Assembly (NCBI RefSeq): GCF_009939295.1
Contig: NZ_WVIC01000015.1
Location: 1 to 59,805, forward strand
DNA length: 59,805 nucleotides
Source of the DNA: Petrachloros mirabilis ULC683
Lineage (GTDB): Bacteria; Cyanobacteriota; Cyanobacteriia; Thermosynechococcales; Thermosynechococcaceae
Direction: 5' to 3'
Of the stretch, positions 9,673 to 18,941 are shown piece by piece. Each line of letters starts with the position of its first letter. The stretch's first letter is position 1. A model generated the notes under the pieces. It made no database searches. It was not told the origin of the DNA and saw nothing but the letters and a program-made list of their open reading frames with translations. The translations under genes and the position numbers were made by a program.

Positions 9673-10155
9673 TTAGCTATAGCAGTTCTAAATGACTGTA
9701 AGTTTAGAGACCTTGCACTATTCCCCTGTAGTCTCCCTTTGGTTCTAGCGCAGCGGCGCGAAGCGCGGGGGGACGACGACAGCCAGGGGTTATGCAGGGT
9801 GCCTTTATTCAAAACTGATTTAGGATTGCCATAAGCTCCAGAGCAACACAGTGAAAAATCATGTGTATTCTCTCTTCAGCGTAATTGACCCGGATTGGAA
9901 TCAGCAACCCATTTTCTGGATAGTTAGCTTTTCGGCGGGAAGCCCCGCGCTGTACCCAAAGGGTCAGCGTTGATTGGGATAGCCAGTCTTCGGCGTATTC
10001 CGCTCAATTCGGACTAGCCGACCAAGCTTGATACAATGGTTGCAAGTGGGGTTGGGCGTCGCCTCACTACGCGAAGTCCTGGAAACGGCATGGAGAAGCC
10101 CACACCCTATGCTTGCATCGGTGTGGGGAGTAAGTCACTTGCAGCTTCGCCACCT
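9673..10155. other. Intergenic region between ftsH and the WYL gene
   Basis: This 483-bp stretch holds no convincing gene. The left part should contain the ftsH promoter and the right part the 3' flank of the leftward WYL gene. A short GC-rich dyad (gcggcgcgaagcgcgg, near 9749) and a few small open frames are present, but none has a ribosome binding site or family resemblance. Confidence 0.5.
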
Positions 10156-10995
10156 CTACCCCCTGTAGGTCTCCAACAAGGCCAAGAGTTCTTTGTGAAT
10201 CAGATCGCGCATAGCTTTGGGGTCTAAAATTTCGCAATTTGCTCCGTAACGTAATACTTCTCGCACCAACCAAAAGTCATTCACAACCAGACGCTCAACG
10301 CATAGGATGCCATTCTCAAGGTGCTGCGACAGGTCTTGAGGCTTTGGCTCGTAGGATTGAGCCAATACCCCCTTGAAGTGTAATTTCACTTTCACAGTAT
10401 CAAATTCTCCTCGCCAGGATCCTTGGGTGGATAAAACACCCTGAATGCGATCAAAGCGTAAACAGCGATTGTGCCTCAGTTCAGGCAGGTTTGCAGATTG
10501 AAGACCCTGATCACACCAGGTTTGCAAGTAAAATCGACGCTCGTAGAAGCAAATCTCCCCGTGGCGGACAGTCAGTTCTAATGCCTGTCCCTGAGCATCT
10601 TTGTAAAGAAGTAAGAAAGGCTGCTGATGCTGGATATAAGCTTCAATTTCGAGTCGCCATCCTTCTGTAGGCGAGCTAACTTGTTGAATTAATGACTGGC
10701 GCAGAGGGGGAGCTAACTGACCATAGGTCAGCAAAAGTGTAATTACACTTTTGGCAAGCTCGATTTGACCTGCATCCCGGAGATGTTTAACCGCTTGACA
10801 AAGCGCCTCACGCAACCCAGAGCTAATGATCAATGGGGCTTCTACATGGATGTCATGGGCTGCGATCGCAGCAATTAAGGCTGAGGAGCTTGGGCTTTTA
10901 CCCCAATAAAACCCCAGTTGTGCGGCAATTTCATCGAGTTTTTCCTTGGTTCCTGGCGGAACTGATAAGGTCAATGTTTCTTTTTTCCTGGGCAC
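10156..10995 (-). CDS. WYL-domain transcriptional regulator next to cas operon
   Basis: The 279-residue protein has an N-terminal ribbon-helix-helix or winged-helix-like part (VPPGTKEKLDEIAAQLG) and a C-terminal WYL-type ligand-binding region (ERRFYLQTWCD, NCRCLRFDRI-like segment, VNDFWLVREVLRYG). WYL proteins are common regulators of cyanobacterial CRISPR-Cas loci. It is transcribed divergently from cas3', with about 110 bp between starts. The GTG start at 10995 is preferred because the family-like sequence begins there; the frame stays open to 11079, encoding a hydrophobic stretch with no family support. It probably controls the adjacent operon. Confidence 0.8.
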   Translation of the reverse strand: MPRKKETLTLSVPPGTKEKLDEIAAQLGFYWGKSPSSSALIAAIAAHDIHVEAPLIISSGLREALCQAVKHLRDAGQIELAKSVITLLLTYGQLAPPLRQSLIQQVSSPTEGWRLEIEAYIQHQQPFLLLYKDAQGQALELTVRHGEICFYERRFYLQTWCDQGLQSANLPELRHNRCLRFDRIQGVLSTQGSWRGEFDTVKVKLHFKGVLAQSYEPKPQDLSQHLENGILCVERLVVNDFWLVREVLRYGANCEILDPKAMRDLIHKELLALLETYRG

Positions 10996-11040
10996 TCTCA
11001 GGCTTTCCTTAAAATTATACTTGCATTTCAAGTTTTTGTA

Positions 11041-11113
11041 TGGCAGACTCAATTTTATAAGTGTACTATAGCAAATCATAGAAAGTTACTATACAAAATG
11101 GAGACTCTGACCC
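11041..11113. promoter_or_regulatory. Divergent control region of the WYL gene and cas operon
   Basis: AT-rich sequence between the WYL gene and cas3' carries the heptamer tactata twice in direct orientation (11064-11070 and 11087-11093), 23 bp apart, so both lie on the same face of the helix. The second copy overlaps a plausible -10 box for cas3'. This is a reasonable binding site for the divergently encoded WYL protein; that assignment is inference. Confidence 0.4.
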
Positions 11114-13285
11114 ATGCCTTCAGTTGCTCTCAGTCCTGTACACTCCTGCCCTGCTGAGGAAATTCCGAGCGATGTTTGCGTGCCCGCAGGCTGGCAGCTT
11201 TCTTGGCATCAGGTTGAAACCTTGAAAGCCTTAAAGGCCCCCCACACTGATGTCGTGTTCAACACTGCTATGACGGGAGATGGCAAAAGCTTGGCCGCAT
11301 ACCTGGACGTACTGCAAGGCAATATCTTTGCTATCGGGCTGTATCCCACCAATGCCCTAGCCAGCGATCAAGCCATTCAGATCAGGGACTACATTCGGCG
11401 GTTTCAACCTCCGCTTCCCCCACGAGTGAATCAGTTGAGCGGGCCGGAGTTGGAGGTGTATGCCGAGAATGAGGGACTGCGAAAAGGAAGCGCGATCGCA
11501 TCACGAGCCGGTCAATCAGAAGTCTTGATCACCAACCCTGATATTTTCCACTATCTCCACCGGGGAGCTTATTTAACCTCTAAAGATAACCCCGATAAAC
11601 TCTGGAACCGCATCGATAAGGACTTTGGCCTCTTCATCTTCGACGAATTTCATGTCTTTGCAGCGCCCCAGATTGCCAGCGTACTCAATACAATGCTGCT
11701 GATTCAAGCCACTAACCGGGGCAAGAAGTTTCTATTTTTATCGGCCACGCCCAGCGATGCCCTATTGCAGCGGTTAGACAAGGCAGGCTTTCGGTGCCGT
11801 GTCATTAACCCGATTGAGGCAGGCAAGTATCAATTTCCAGGCACCCAAGCCGAATCGGAGCGCCTCACCGCCCAGGGTTGGCGACAGGTAGCGCATGCTA
11901 TCGACTTAAACTTTGTGCCGATGGAGCCCACATCGAAGGCGTCTGAAACCTGGCTGAAAGAGAACCAAGGATCTATTCTCAACCCGTTTCTAGAGCATCC
12001 CGGTAGCAAAGGAGCCATCATCCTCAATTCCATTGCTGCGGTAAAGCGACTGACGCCTATTTTCAAGGAGATGTTTGCCCAGCATGGCCTGATGGTGCGG
12101 GAAAACACCGGGCTATCGGGCGGCCAAGAGAAGGCCGAATCTTTGGCCGCTGACCTGGTGATTGGCACTAGCACCATTGATGTGGGAGTCGATTTCAAAA
12201 TTAACTTCCTCATTTTTGAGTCATCGGACGCGGGCAACTTCATCCAGCGGTTGGGGCGTCTAGGTCGCCACGATGGCTATGAGAAGGATGGAAAGCCTAT
12301 TACTTTTGATAGCTTCAGAGCCTATGCCTTGGTGCCTAACTTCTTTGTGGAGCGGCTATTTGCGGGAGAAGAAGCAGTTTTAGCTGATGGAGAGGTGTGC
12401 GATCGCATCCACTTTCAGACCCTGATCCGCGAAAAATATCGCCAGATCAACGACTTTGAGGGCTATTACCAACGCTGGGGCGCGGTTCAATCCTTCCGAC
12501 TGCTATTTGACCTAAAGCACCCACACATCCAACAGCAGTACGCCGGATCGTTGCAGCGATTCCAAGACAGTTGCGAGCAGGTTTTTGGCACCCGTCTCAA
12601 AAAAGTAGCTGGTCGAGCCATGGGCTGGGCCAATGACTGGCGGCAGCTTTCAGGTAAAAAGGGCAACCCCATTGCCGATGATGCCACCAGCTTTCGCGGC
12701 TCTAGCCCATTGCAATGTGGCCTGTACGATTTGACCGAGCCAGAGGAGCGCGATCGCTTCAAAACCTACGACCTCCCCGGCATCCTCAGCAACTTGGAAA
12801 TCGAAATGTGGAGTAAGACTGCCTTTCTAGACACCCTCAAGGAAACCGCCACCCGCACCAGACAACCCATTGCCAAAGGTCGCTTCGAGTACTGTCTAGG
12901 CTTTATGAAGCTGCGAGGCTATCGAGAGGAGCGGCTGAACTGGACGTTCACTTACCCCGGCGACCTTCAGCCCATTGCCGATACATACAAGGTACAGGTG
13001 TTACGCGGCTTACAGGTCTGGCAGCCAAATAATCCTTGGGTAAGTTCAATCAACCAGCGATTGCAACAGCAGGCCATGGTCTGTTACGTGCTGTGCAAGC
13101 CCGTGCGAGAGGTGCGACTGCGATTGCAGCTACCCATGCACTTCCAGCTCTACCCCATCAGCGATTCATACAGCGTCCATGACGCCGATTCACCCTACTC
13201 AGTGGCATTTGGCCAGTCAGCGTTACTGATTGACACCTTAGCCTACCGATTTAGGGGCGATGGAGGTGAGATATGGGTTGTGTAG
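11114..13285 (+). CDS. cas3: Type I-D CRISPR helicase Cas3' (HD-less)
   Basis: Cas3' is the superfamily 2 helicase recruited by the I-D Cascade complex to unwind target DNA. In this subtype the HD nuclease sits in Cas10d, and accordingly no HD domain is seen. Visible motifs are Walker A-like TAMTGDGKS (51-59), DEFH (177-180), LSATP (about 208-212), and motif VI-like QRLGRLGRH. Its 723 residues fit I-D Cas3. It is the first gene of the operon; its stop lies next to two degenerate CRISPR-like repeats and an inserted block before cas10d. Confidence 0.93.
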   Translation: MPSVALSPVHSCPAEEIPSDVCVPAGWQLSWHQVETLKALKAPHTDVVFNTAMTGDGKSLAAYLDVLQGNIFAIGLYPTNALASDQAIQIRDYIRRFQPPLPPRVNQLSGPELEVYAENEGLRKGSAIASRAGQSEVLITNPDIFHYLHRGAYLTSKDNPDKLWNRIDKDFGLFIFDEFHVFAAPQIASVLNTMLLIQATNRGKKFLFLSATPSDALLQRLDKAGFRCRVINPIEAGKYQFPGTQAESERLTAQGWRQVAHAIDLNFVPMEPTSKASETWLKENQGSILNPFLEHPGSKGAIILNSIAAVKRLTPIFKEMFAQHGLMVRENTGLSGGQEKAESLAADLVIGTSTIDVGVDFKINFLIFESSDAGNFIQRLGRLGRHDGYEKDGKPITFDSFRAYALVPNFFVERLFAGEEAVLADGEVCDRIHFQTLIREKYRQINDFEGYYQRWGAVQSFRLLFDLKHPHIQQQYAGSLQRFQDSCEQVFGTRLKKVAGRAMGWANDWRQLSGKKGNPIADDATSFRGSSPLQCGLYDLTEPEERDRFKTYDLPGILSNLEIEMWSKTAFLDTLKETATRTRQPIAKGRFEYCLGFMKLRGYREERLNWTFTYPGDLQPIADTYKVQVLRGLQVWQPNNPWVSSINQRLQQQAMVCYVLCKPVREVRLRLQLPMHFQLYPISDSYSVHDADSPYSVAFGQSALLIDTLAYRFRGDGGEIWVV

Positions 13286-13385
13286 TTGAAATCCCTATGA
13301 GGGATTTTGTACGGACTGTGAGGAAAGAGCTTACGCCAGTAAGTGCAGACGTATTTATTTCAATCCCTGAAAGGGCTTGGGAAGG
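13282..13385. CRISPR. Two degenerate CRISPR-repeat-like units
   Basis: Immediately after the cas3 stop a unit beginning gttgaaatccctatgaggg (palindrome aaatccct-atg-agggattt at 13289-13307) is followed 72 bp later by a second unit, tttcaatccctgaaaggg (from about 13357). Cyanobacterial CRISPR repeats of about 36-37 bp often carry an AATCCCT...AGGGATT stem, and 72 bp is one repeat plus one spacer. The two units are diverged and no third unit is found at the same spacing. A 90-codon frame (13273-13545) runs through them but looks fortuitous. Confidence 0.35.
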
Positions 13386-13555
13386 CGCTCCGTATAGGCT
13401 CCTCACACATCCAACATATCAGGTTCCAATAGGTTCTGACAAATTTAACTGGTTAAATAACTCTGAAACTTACTCTCTTGACAGTAAGTTTCGATTTGGC
13501 TATGGTCGAGCCATCAGGGTGAGGAATTCGTTTGTACTGATATAAGAGGCAAAAA

Positions 13556-13753
13556 ATGTATACCAAAAAGAAAACAAAAGTGGACTTACTTCTCGATATC
13601 CTTTCCGATTATCAATGGCACTGGGGTGATGAACTCGCATCCGAGGTTGGTTGGCGGTTTGGTGCCACGATCAAGGAAGCTCGCTACCAGGGACATCCGA
13701 TCAAAACCGATAACGAAGGTAAGAAGTGGAAGTACCGCCTGCTTAAAGCATAG
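13556..13753 (+). CDS. Small winged-helix-like protein (duplicate of the antitoxin N-terminus)
   Basis: This 65-residue basic protein has the pattern LLDILSDYQWHWGDELASEV then GWRFGATIKEAR. It closely matches the first 65 residues of the antitoxin two genes downstream (LTELLSDGVWHSGEDLSSRI, GWRFGATIKQAR), so one domain occurs as a free protein and again as part of a fusion. The fold is probably a small winged helix for DNA binding. It starts ten bases after the previous frame ends. It may be a leftover of duplication or a separate autoregulator. Confidence 0.65.
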   Translation: MYTKKKTKVDLLLDILSDYQWHWGDELASEVGWRFGATIKEARYQGHPIKTDNEGKKWKYRLLKA

Positions 13754-13974
13754 CGCCATGTCGAACGTAGGGTTCTTCTGCAAAACCGAGGAACCCTACC
13801 GAGAGGGAAGCGAACCAAAAAGCTTTCGGCATTAAGTTCAGGCATAGGTAGTCTCGACCCCCTTCACAAAAGGTTGGTTAAGTCACCAAGAAACCAACTG
13901 AAGCCAAAGTGTAAATTCTAGAAATGCTTCCCTCTCTCTGGCAGTTAAAACATTTCCTGTCAAGGTTTATACAA

Positions 13975-14433
13975 ATGACCCAAGATTCTCAAAAAACTAA
14001 ATTGGAGCAATTAACTGAATTGCTAAGCGATGGGGTTTGGCATTCTGGAGAGGATTTATCTAGTAGGATTGGTTGGCGGTTTGGAGCGACTATTAAACAA
14101 GCCCGTGAACAGGGAGCAAGGATTGAAACGCGCAAAGTTGGAAACCAATTTGAATACCGCCTCTCAGGAGCTTCAGCCTCTAGCGGAAATGCTGATCTAC
14201 TTACCCGCATCACGATTAATCCCCAAATCTTCAACGGCAAGCCAATCATTCGAGGGCGTCGTCTGGCAGTCGAGCATGTCCTGGGCATGTTGGCAGCAGG
14301 CGATACCATCGAGACTCTGCTAGAGGGCTACCCCTGGTTAGAGCGTGAGGATGTATTAGCCTGCATCGCCTACGCCTACCGTCTGGTTGCCCATGAGCGG
14401 GTGGAGCCGCTGCTAGTGGAGACTCAGCAGTGA
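13975..14433 (+). CDS. Winged-helix - DUF433 antitoxin
   Basis: The 152-residue protein joins an N-terminal winged-helix-like domain (1-65) to a C-terminal DUF433 domain (about 72-145: ITINPQIFNGKPIIRGRRLA, EHVLGMLAAGDTIETLLEGY, DVLACIAYAYRLVAHE). DUF433 proteins are antitoxins usually paired with DUF5615 toxins, as here: the toxin GTG start overlaps the end of this gene. The start at 13975 gives the segment matching the upstream small gene. The pair sits inside the cas operon between cas3' and cas10d, on the same strand. Confidence 0.85.
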   Translation: MTQDSQKTKLEQLTELLSDGVWHSGEDLSSRIGWRFGATIKQAREQGARIETRKVGNQFEYRLSGASASSGNADLLTRITINPQIFNGKPIIRGRRLAVEHVLGMLAAGDTIETLLEGYPWLEREDVLACIAYAYRLVAHERVEPLLVETQQ

Positions 14434-14786
14434 AAATCCTTATGGATACCTGCGTGTGGGGTGGGGTTAAATCTGCCCTGGAGACTGCCGGTCACGACGT
14501 CATTTGGTCTGGCGAATGGGAGACAGACCCAGGTGATGAGGAGATTCTAGCGATGGCCTACCGCGAGGATCGCATTCTCATTACCCTCGACAAAGATTTT
14601 GGTGAATTAGCCATTGTCAAAGGGACTCCCCACTGTGGCATTGTGCGGTTAGTCAATCTCAGCGGCAGACAACAAGGAGCCGTTTGTTTGCGGGTGCTAG
14701 AGCTTTATGGTGATGAATTGGCAACAGGTGCCATCGTTACCGCTGAGTTAAACCGAGTACGAATTCGCCCTTTCAGTCAACCTTAG
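14430..14786 (+). CDS. DUF5615 PIN-like toxin/nuclease
   Basis: The 118-residue product begins MKILMDTCVWGG and contains DKDFGELA and the acidic patch around EEILAMAYREDRILITLDKD, the usual signature of DUF5615 proteins, a PIN-like ribonuclease fold that serves as the toxin of DUF433 antitoxins. Acidic residues at Asp6, Glu/Asp near 46 and Asp62-Asp64 could bind metal. Translation from a GTG overlaps the antitoxin stop by four bases, so the two are translationally coupled. Being embedded in the cas operon, it could act as an addiction element for the locus (inference). Confidence 0.85.
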   Translation: MKILMDTCVWGGVKSALETAGHDVIWSGEWETDPGDEEILAMAYREDRILITLDKDFGELAIVKGTPHCGIVRLVNLSGRQQGAVCLRVLELYGDELATGAIVTAELNRVRIRPFSQP

Positions 14787-14792
14787 AGCATT

Positions 14793-15353
14793 ATGACTAT
14801 CCAAATTCTCCGAAAGAAATTCACGGTGGGGCAGTACCACCAGATGATCGAGTCCGGTATTCTGACCGATCGCGATCGCGTTGAACTACTTCAGGGAGAA
14901 ATTATTCAGATGTCGCCCATTGGTATGCAACATGCCGCTTGTGTTGATCGACTGACTGAATTGTTGGTTAGGGAATTGGGTAACAGGGCGATCGTGCGAG
15001 TGCAAAACCCCATCCAGTTAAGCACTCGGTCAGAACCACAACCGGACTTTGCCATTCTTCAGCGGCGGTCTGACTTTTATGCAAATGGCCATCCTCAACC
15101 CCAAGATGTTTTTGCTTTGATTGAAGTCTCTGACACCACCATTGAGTTTGACCGGACTGTGAAGGTTCCTCTCTACGCCAAGGACAATATCGCCGAAGTC
15201 TGGATTATGGATCTCAATGCAGAAGCGGTGCAGATATATCGAGACCCCAGTGAAGCAGGCTACCAGCAGTTGCAAACCTTCCATCGAGGGCAGGCGATCG
15301 CCTTTCAGGCATTTACCGACACTCAATTCACGGTTGATCAACTGCTGGGGTAG
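14793..15353 (+). CDS. Uma2-family (DUF820) endonuclease-like protein
   Basis: Uma2/DUF820 proteins are PD-(D/E)XK-fold putative nucleases greatly expanded in cyanobacteria, with mostly unknown roles. The 186-residue sequence shows FTVGQYHQMIESGILTDRDR, VELLQGEIIQMSPIG, PQPDFAILQRR (the conserved PD), LIEVSDTTIEFDR and KVPLYAKDNIAEVWIMDL. It is the last gene of the block inserted between cas3' and cas10d, six bases after the toxin stop. Such genes are often mobile passengers. Confidence 0.9.
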   Translation: MTIQILRKKFTVGQYHQMIESGILTDRDRVELLQGEIIQMSPIGMQHAACVDRLTELLVRELGNRAIVRVQNPIQLSTRSEPQPDFAILQRRSDFYANGHPQPQDVFALIEVSDTTIEFDRTVKVPLYAKDNIAEVWIMDLNAEAVQIYRDPSEAGYQQLQTFHRGQAIAFQAFTDTQFTVDQLLG

Positions 15354-15404
15354 CACAAGCAGTCAACCGCTACAAAACAGTTTTTGATCTACAGGAGATC
15401 CGGA

Positions 15405-18400
15405 ATGGAACGTCCTAATCAGTCTGGCAAGCCACAACAACTTTCATTACTAGACACCCAACACGAAGATACCGAATTTGAAGAACTCGATGACTCTTGG
15501 TTAGAAGGAGATTTCGGACTCGACGAAACAAGCGACAGAACAGTAGAAACCGCTGCCCGCGAACTCCTGACCCTCAAGCTTTTGCGGGAAGCCATTCAGG
15601 GTCAAAATCCCGGCGATGCGGTAATGCAGGATTTTGCGGAGATAGTATTGCCCAAGCTGCTGAAATACACCGTTGGTGTGACTGCCAAGGGGGGAAAATT
15701 CTTTGCTGAGTACCTAGATCGGGTCGTTAATCTTAAACGCATTGCTGAAGGCAAAGAGCCGATTCGTCGTGATAATGCGGCTGATCAGTCCCTCAACACG
15801 CATCTGCTGAATGGGTTGTTCCCAGCAAATCTGATTGAGCGCAGACTCCAGCGTCTCGATACAACGCTCAGGCGGCAGGTAAAAGAACTGGAACGTCGGT
15901 TATTGATCTCTGGCTTCATCCTGCACGATTTCGAGAAATTTAACTATGACCTGATTCCCGACATGCCGGAAGCTTTCAGAGCCATCCGGCGCGATCCAGC
16001 ACTAGACATTCGCAAGCGCTCAATTCAAGAACATCGAGACATTATTAAAGTGCTGACAAAAGCTCTTGAGCTAGGGCACTTCATCTGTCCTGAGCAGCCC
16101 AATGATTGGGAGCAGTACATCGATGACCTGTTGTTTCTGGCCTACAACGCCCAGCGACGGAACGACACTAACCTCAATTTGTCTGAGGATGGGCTAAATC
16201 CGGTGCTGCGCGATGGTCTTCGACCCGCCTTAGGCGATCGCACCTTATGCTGCCTTTCTGACCTCACCTGCTTAGCTGATCGCCTCGCTTCCGTCATCAA
16301 ACATCCTCAAGACGCCGAAAATACCAGCCTCAACGACATCATCCACGGACTTAGTGATGGGCAATTACGCTTTACCTACCACGCCATTACCGAAAACCGA
16401 GGGGTCCTAACCAACGTGGTCAACAATGCCCTCATGGATGCCCACACCAGCCTCAATACCTTAGAGCAAGAGCATTACACACCGCTGCTTTACCTACCGA
16501 CGGGGGTAATCTATCTCGCCCAGCGAGAAGCCCCTGCCATCAGCCCTGCAACCTTGCCCGATCGCGTTGTCACCAGCATCAAAGACCTCTGTGCTGGACA
16601 GCTTCGCCTCCGCCAAACTGGGTTTGGTCGGGATGGCAAAGGCATGAAATATGCCGAATATTACAACCTATTCTTTGATGATCCAGGCTTAATGGGCGTA
16701 GCCTTGGATGCCACCCTGCGAATTTTGAGCCCCAATAAGGGATCGGTCGGCAGCAAGCGTAGTGAAAACCTCATCGCTCTCCAGCAAAAAGGTGTCCTCT
16801 CTGCTGACTATGACTTCTCCTTCGGCGACGACATTCGGATCGACCAACTGGCTGAATTTGGTGACCTGATCAGCCGCAAAATCTGGGGCGAACGAGTGAA
16901 TCAGCTTGAGGCACTCATTAAAAAACGCACCCAAGAACGCAAGATACAAAAGGACTTGCCAGAACTGCCCTCCATTGATGCAGCGGTATGGCCCGACAAC
17001 ATCATTCATAAAGTAGCCGAATTTTGGCGACTTGCTGACTATTCTCTTCAGATTCGAGAAATTCAACGCATCAATGAAACACTAAAGGAGCTGAAGCTCA
17101 AGGGCAATAGCGGTGGTGTGCCCTACGAATGGTACTTCTTGGCCGCAAAATTTCTCCAACAGAACCCTGGCCTTGAAGATTTGCGCGGCACTTGTAGCCA
17201 GGTCATCGCCCACATTACCCAACTCACTCAACCCGTGGTCGCTCAATATCCAGTCTCCGACGGTTGGGGCGATGTGCGGCAGTGGGTAAGCAAGGTTGTC
17301 ATGCTGCCCAACCAGACCAAAGAACCCTCAGCCTCCGAGCAAGTGGATGTCTTCTCAAAAGAGTTGGCCTACTACAACGCCGCCAAAAAGCCAGGTCGGG
17401 GACGGCAGATGATTTGCTCCATCTCCCATTCTCCCTATTCCGTGAGCGAGCAGATGGAATCTGCTGTGCTGTTCACGCCCCAGGTCTACACCAACAAACA
17501 ACACCTAGGTGGCTCTAACGCCAAACGCAACATCTCCAGCATTGCGGGCATTGAAATGATGCTGCGGCAGATTTTGATGAATCAGACCCAGGCAGTCGGC
17601 AAACGATTTGAAGATGGCAAATACCGCTACCTCTACTTCTACCCGACCTACTACTTCACCCCTGAAACGAACTCGTTTCTACATCGGGCCTATAGCAATA
17701 TTGCTCAAACTCGCTTTGATACGAGCATTCGGAACCACTTCATCAACAAGCAGTTAGAAGCCGATTTCAGCAGAGAAAAGTATCAAACCGTTGATGCCTT
17801 TCTCATGGAAGAAGACTTGGCTCAGCGCAAGCAGTTGCCGGATGATGACCCGAACTTTAAACGAGACAGAACCTTCAAACTCTCTTACCCCGAAGATAAA
17901 CCGCTCACCTTCTACTTCATGGCCCTTCCCCCAGGTCGCGACAGCACCGATACTGAATCCTGGGTGATGCCCAGTTGGTTAGCTTTCGCCTTCCCGATGA
18001 TTCTCGATGTCAAAACCGTTGTCTCCGAATCGCCCATTCCGCCGTTTACTGATGGAGCTGAATTCGAAGAAAGCGTCTTTCTGGACAGTGCTCCCCATGC
18101 TTTCCGAACTTTGGTTGGCCGAGACCGATTTCGGCTCGACTTCATCCTCGAAGGCTGGACGGAAGAGAGCGGCATCAAACGCCCTGCTCCCCTTAACACG
18201 CTGACTGCTGCCTACGCCATCCACATGGATGTCAACGCTAAGCAGGGCAAAGGGGGTTACGACGCCAACTGGGGACGCTTTACGGAACTGGCAAAAGATA
18301 TCGAAACCAGTCCACTGTACGTCTTTTCCTATCTCGCGAAGTGGAGCCGAGGCCAAAAAGCCGAGGCCCCCAGTCCCCAGAAAATCAGGCTCTACGCTTA

Positions 18401-18941
18401 CCACTTTTACCCCTGCTTTGACCCCTATGCCACCTACAACTTTGAACAGGAGAACTGGATTTTGACCGCTAACTCACCCCTCAACCATCCTAAAAAACTG
18501 ACCGATCTCTACCGACAGTTCTACCGCGCTAACAAACGTTACAACGCCAAAGCCAACGCTATTCTAAAACCCATCGACATTGCTGCCGACACCATCCTCA
18601 AAGCTGAATCCAGCATGTTCCACGACGATGCCCTTGTCACCGTTGTAGCGGCTGAAGTTTTCAAGCTCATGGATCGGGTTCATGCGTCTACCGCTGAAGG
18701 GCGATGGGTGATCAGCGATCGCGAACAAGAGCGCCAACTCGTTCTAGCCTTTGCCCAATATTTTGTCATCGATGTCTTTGAGAAAGCCTTTGCGGGCGAT
18801 CGCGCCCGTTTGGCCGGTCGCCAGCTCAACCTCATTCGAGATACCTGCGAATTTCTCTACCGCCTAGAGCAAGACAAAGAAAATCAGGCAATCAGTGCTG
18901 ATAAGCAAGCCCAACAGAACACCAAGGAGGAAGACGAATGA
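15405..18941 (+). CDS. cas10d: Type I-D large subunit Cas10d (Csc3) with HD nuclease
   Basis: Cas10d is the signature protein of subtype I-D: a Cas10-like large subunit whose N-terminal HD domain cuts target DNA. At 1178 residues it has the expected size. The HD motif appears at His174-Asp175 (GFILHDFEKFNYD); further conserved patches include LSDLTCLADRLASVIKHP, LLYLPTGVIYLAQRE and YFTPETNSFLHRAY. The ATG at 15405 follows an AGGAG ribosome binding site; the open frame extends to a TTG at 15384. The stop overlaps the next start by four bases. Confidence 0.93.
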   Translation: MERPNQSGKPQQLSLLDTQHEDTEFEELDDSWLEGDFGLDETSDRTVETAARELLTLKLLREAIQGQNPGDAVMQDFAEIVLPKLLKYTVGVTAKGGKFFAEYLDRVVNLKRIAEGKEPIRRDNAADQSLNTHLLNGLFPANLIERRLQRLDTTLRRQVKELERRLLISGFILHDFEKFNYDLIPDMPEAFRAIRRDPALDIRKRSIQEHRDIIKVLTKALELGHFICPEQPNDWEQYIDDLLFLAYNAQRRNDTNLNLSEDGLNPVLRDGLRPALGDRTLCCLSDLTCLADRLASVIKHPQDAENTSLNDIIHGLSDGQLRFTYHAITENRGVLTNVVNNALMDAHTSLNTLEQEHYTPLLYLPTGVIYLAQREAPAISPATLPDRVVTSIKDLCAGQLRLRQTGFGRDGKGMKYAEYYNLFFDDPGLMGVALDATLRILSPNKGSVGSKRSENLIALQQKGVLSADYDFSFGDDIRIDQLAEFGDLISRKIWGERVNQLEALIKKRTQERKIQKDLPELPSIDAAVWPDNIIHKVAEFWRLADYSLQIREIQRINETLKELKLKGNSGGVPYEWYFLAAKFLQQNPGLEDLRGTCSQVIAHITQLTQPVVAQYPVSDGWGDVRQWVSKVVMLPNQTKEPSASEQVDVFSKELAYYNAAKKPGRGRQMICSISHSPYSVSEQMESAVLFTPQVYTNKQHLGGSNAKRNISSIAGIEMMLRQILMNQTQAVGKRFEDGKYRYLYFYPTYYFTPETNSFLHRAYSNIAQTRFDTSIRNHFINKQLEADFSREKYQTVDAFLMEEDLAQRKQLPDDDPNFKRDRTFKLSYPEDKPLTFYFMALPPGRDSTDTESWVMPSWLAFAFPMILDVKTVVSESPIPPFTDGAEFEESVFLDSAPHAFRTLVGRDRFRLDFILEGWTEESGIKRPAPLNTLTAAYAIHMDVNAKQGKGGYDANWGRFTELAKDIETSPLYVFSYLAKWSRGQKAEAPSPQKIRLYAYHFYPCFDPYATYNFEQENWILTANSPLNHPKKLTDLYRQFYRANKRYNAKANAILKPIDIAADTILKAESSMFHDDALVTVVAAEVFKLMDRVHASTAEGRWVISDREQERQLVLAFAQYFVIDVFEKAFAGDRARLAGRQLNLIRDTCEFLYRLEQDKENQAISADKQAQQNTKEEDE

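Noticed and set aside
13273-13545. Open frame of 90 codons after cas3
   Set aside because: It overlaps the cas3 end, runs through two CRISPR-repeat-like units and resembles no known protein; I treat the region as degenerate repeats instead.
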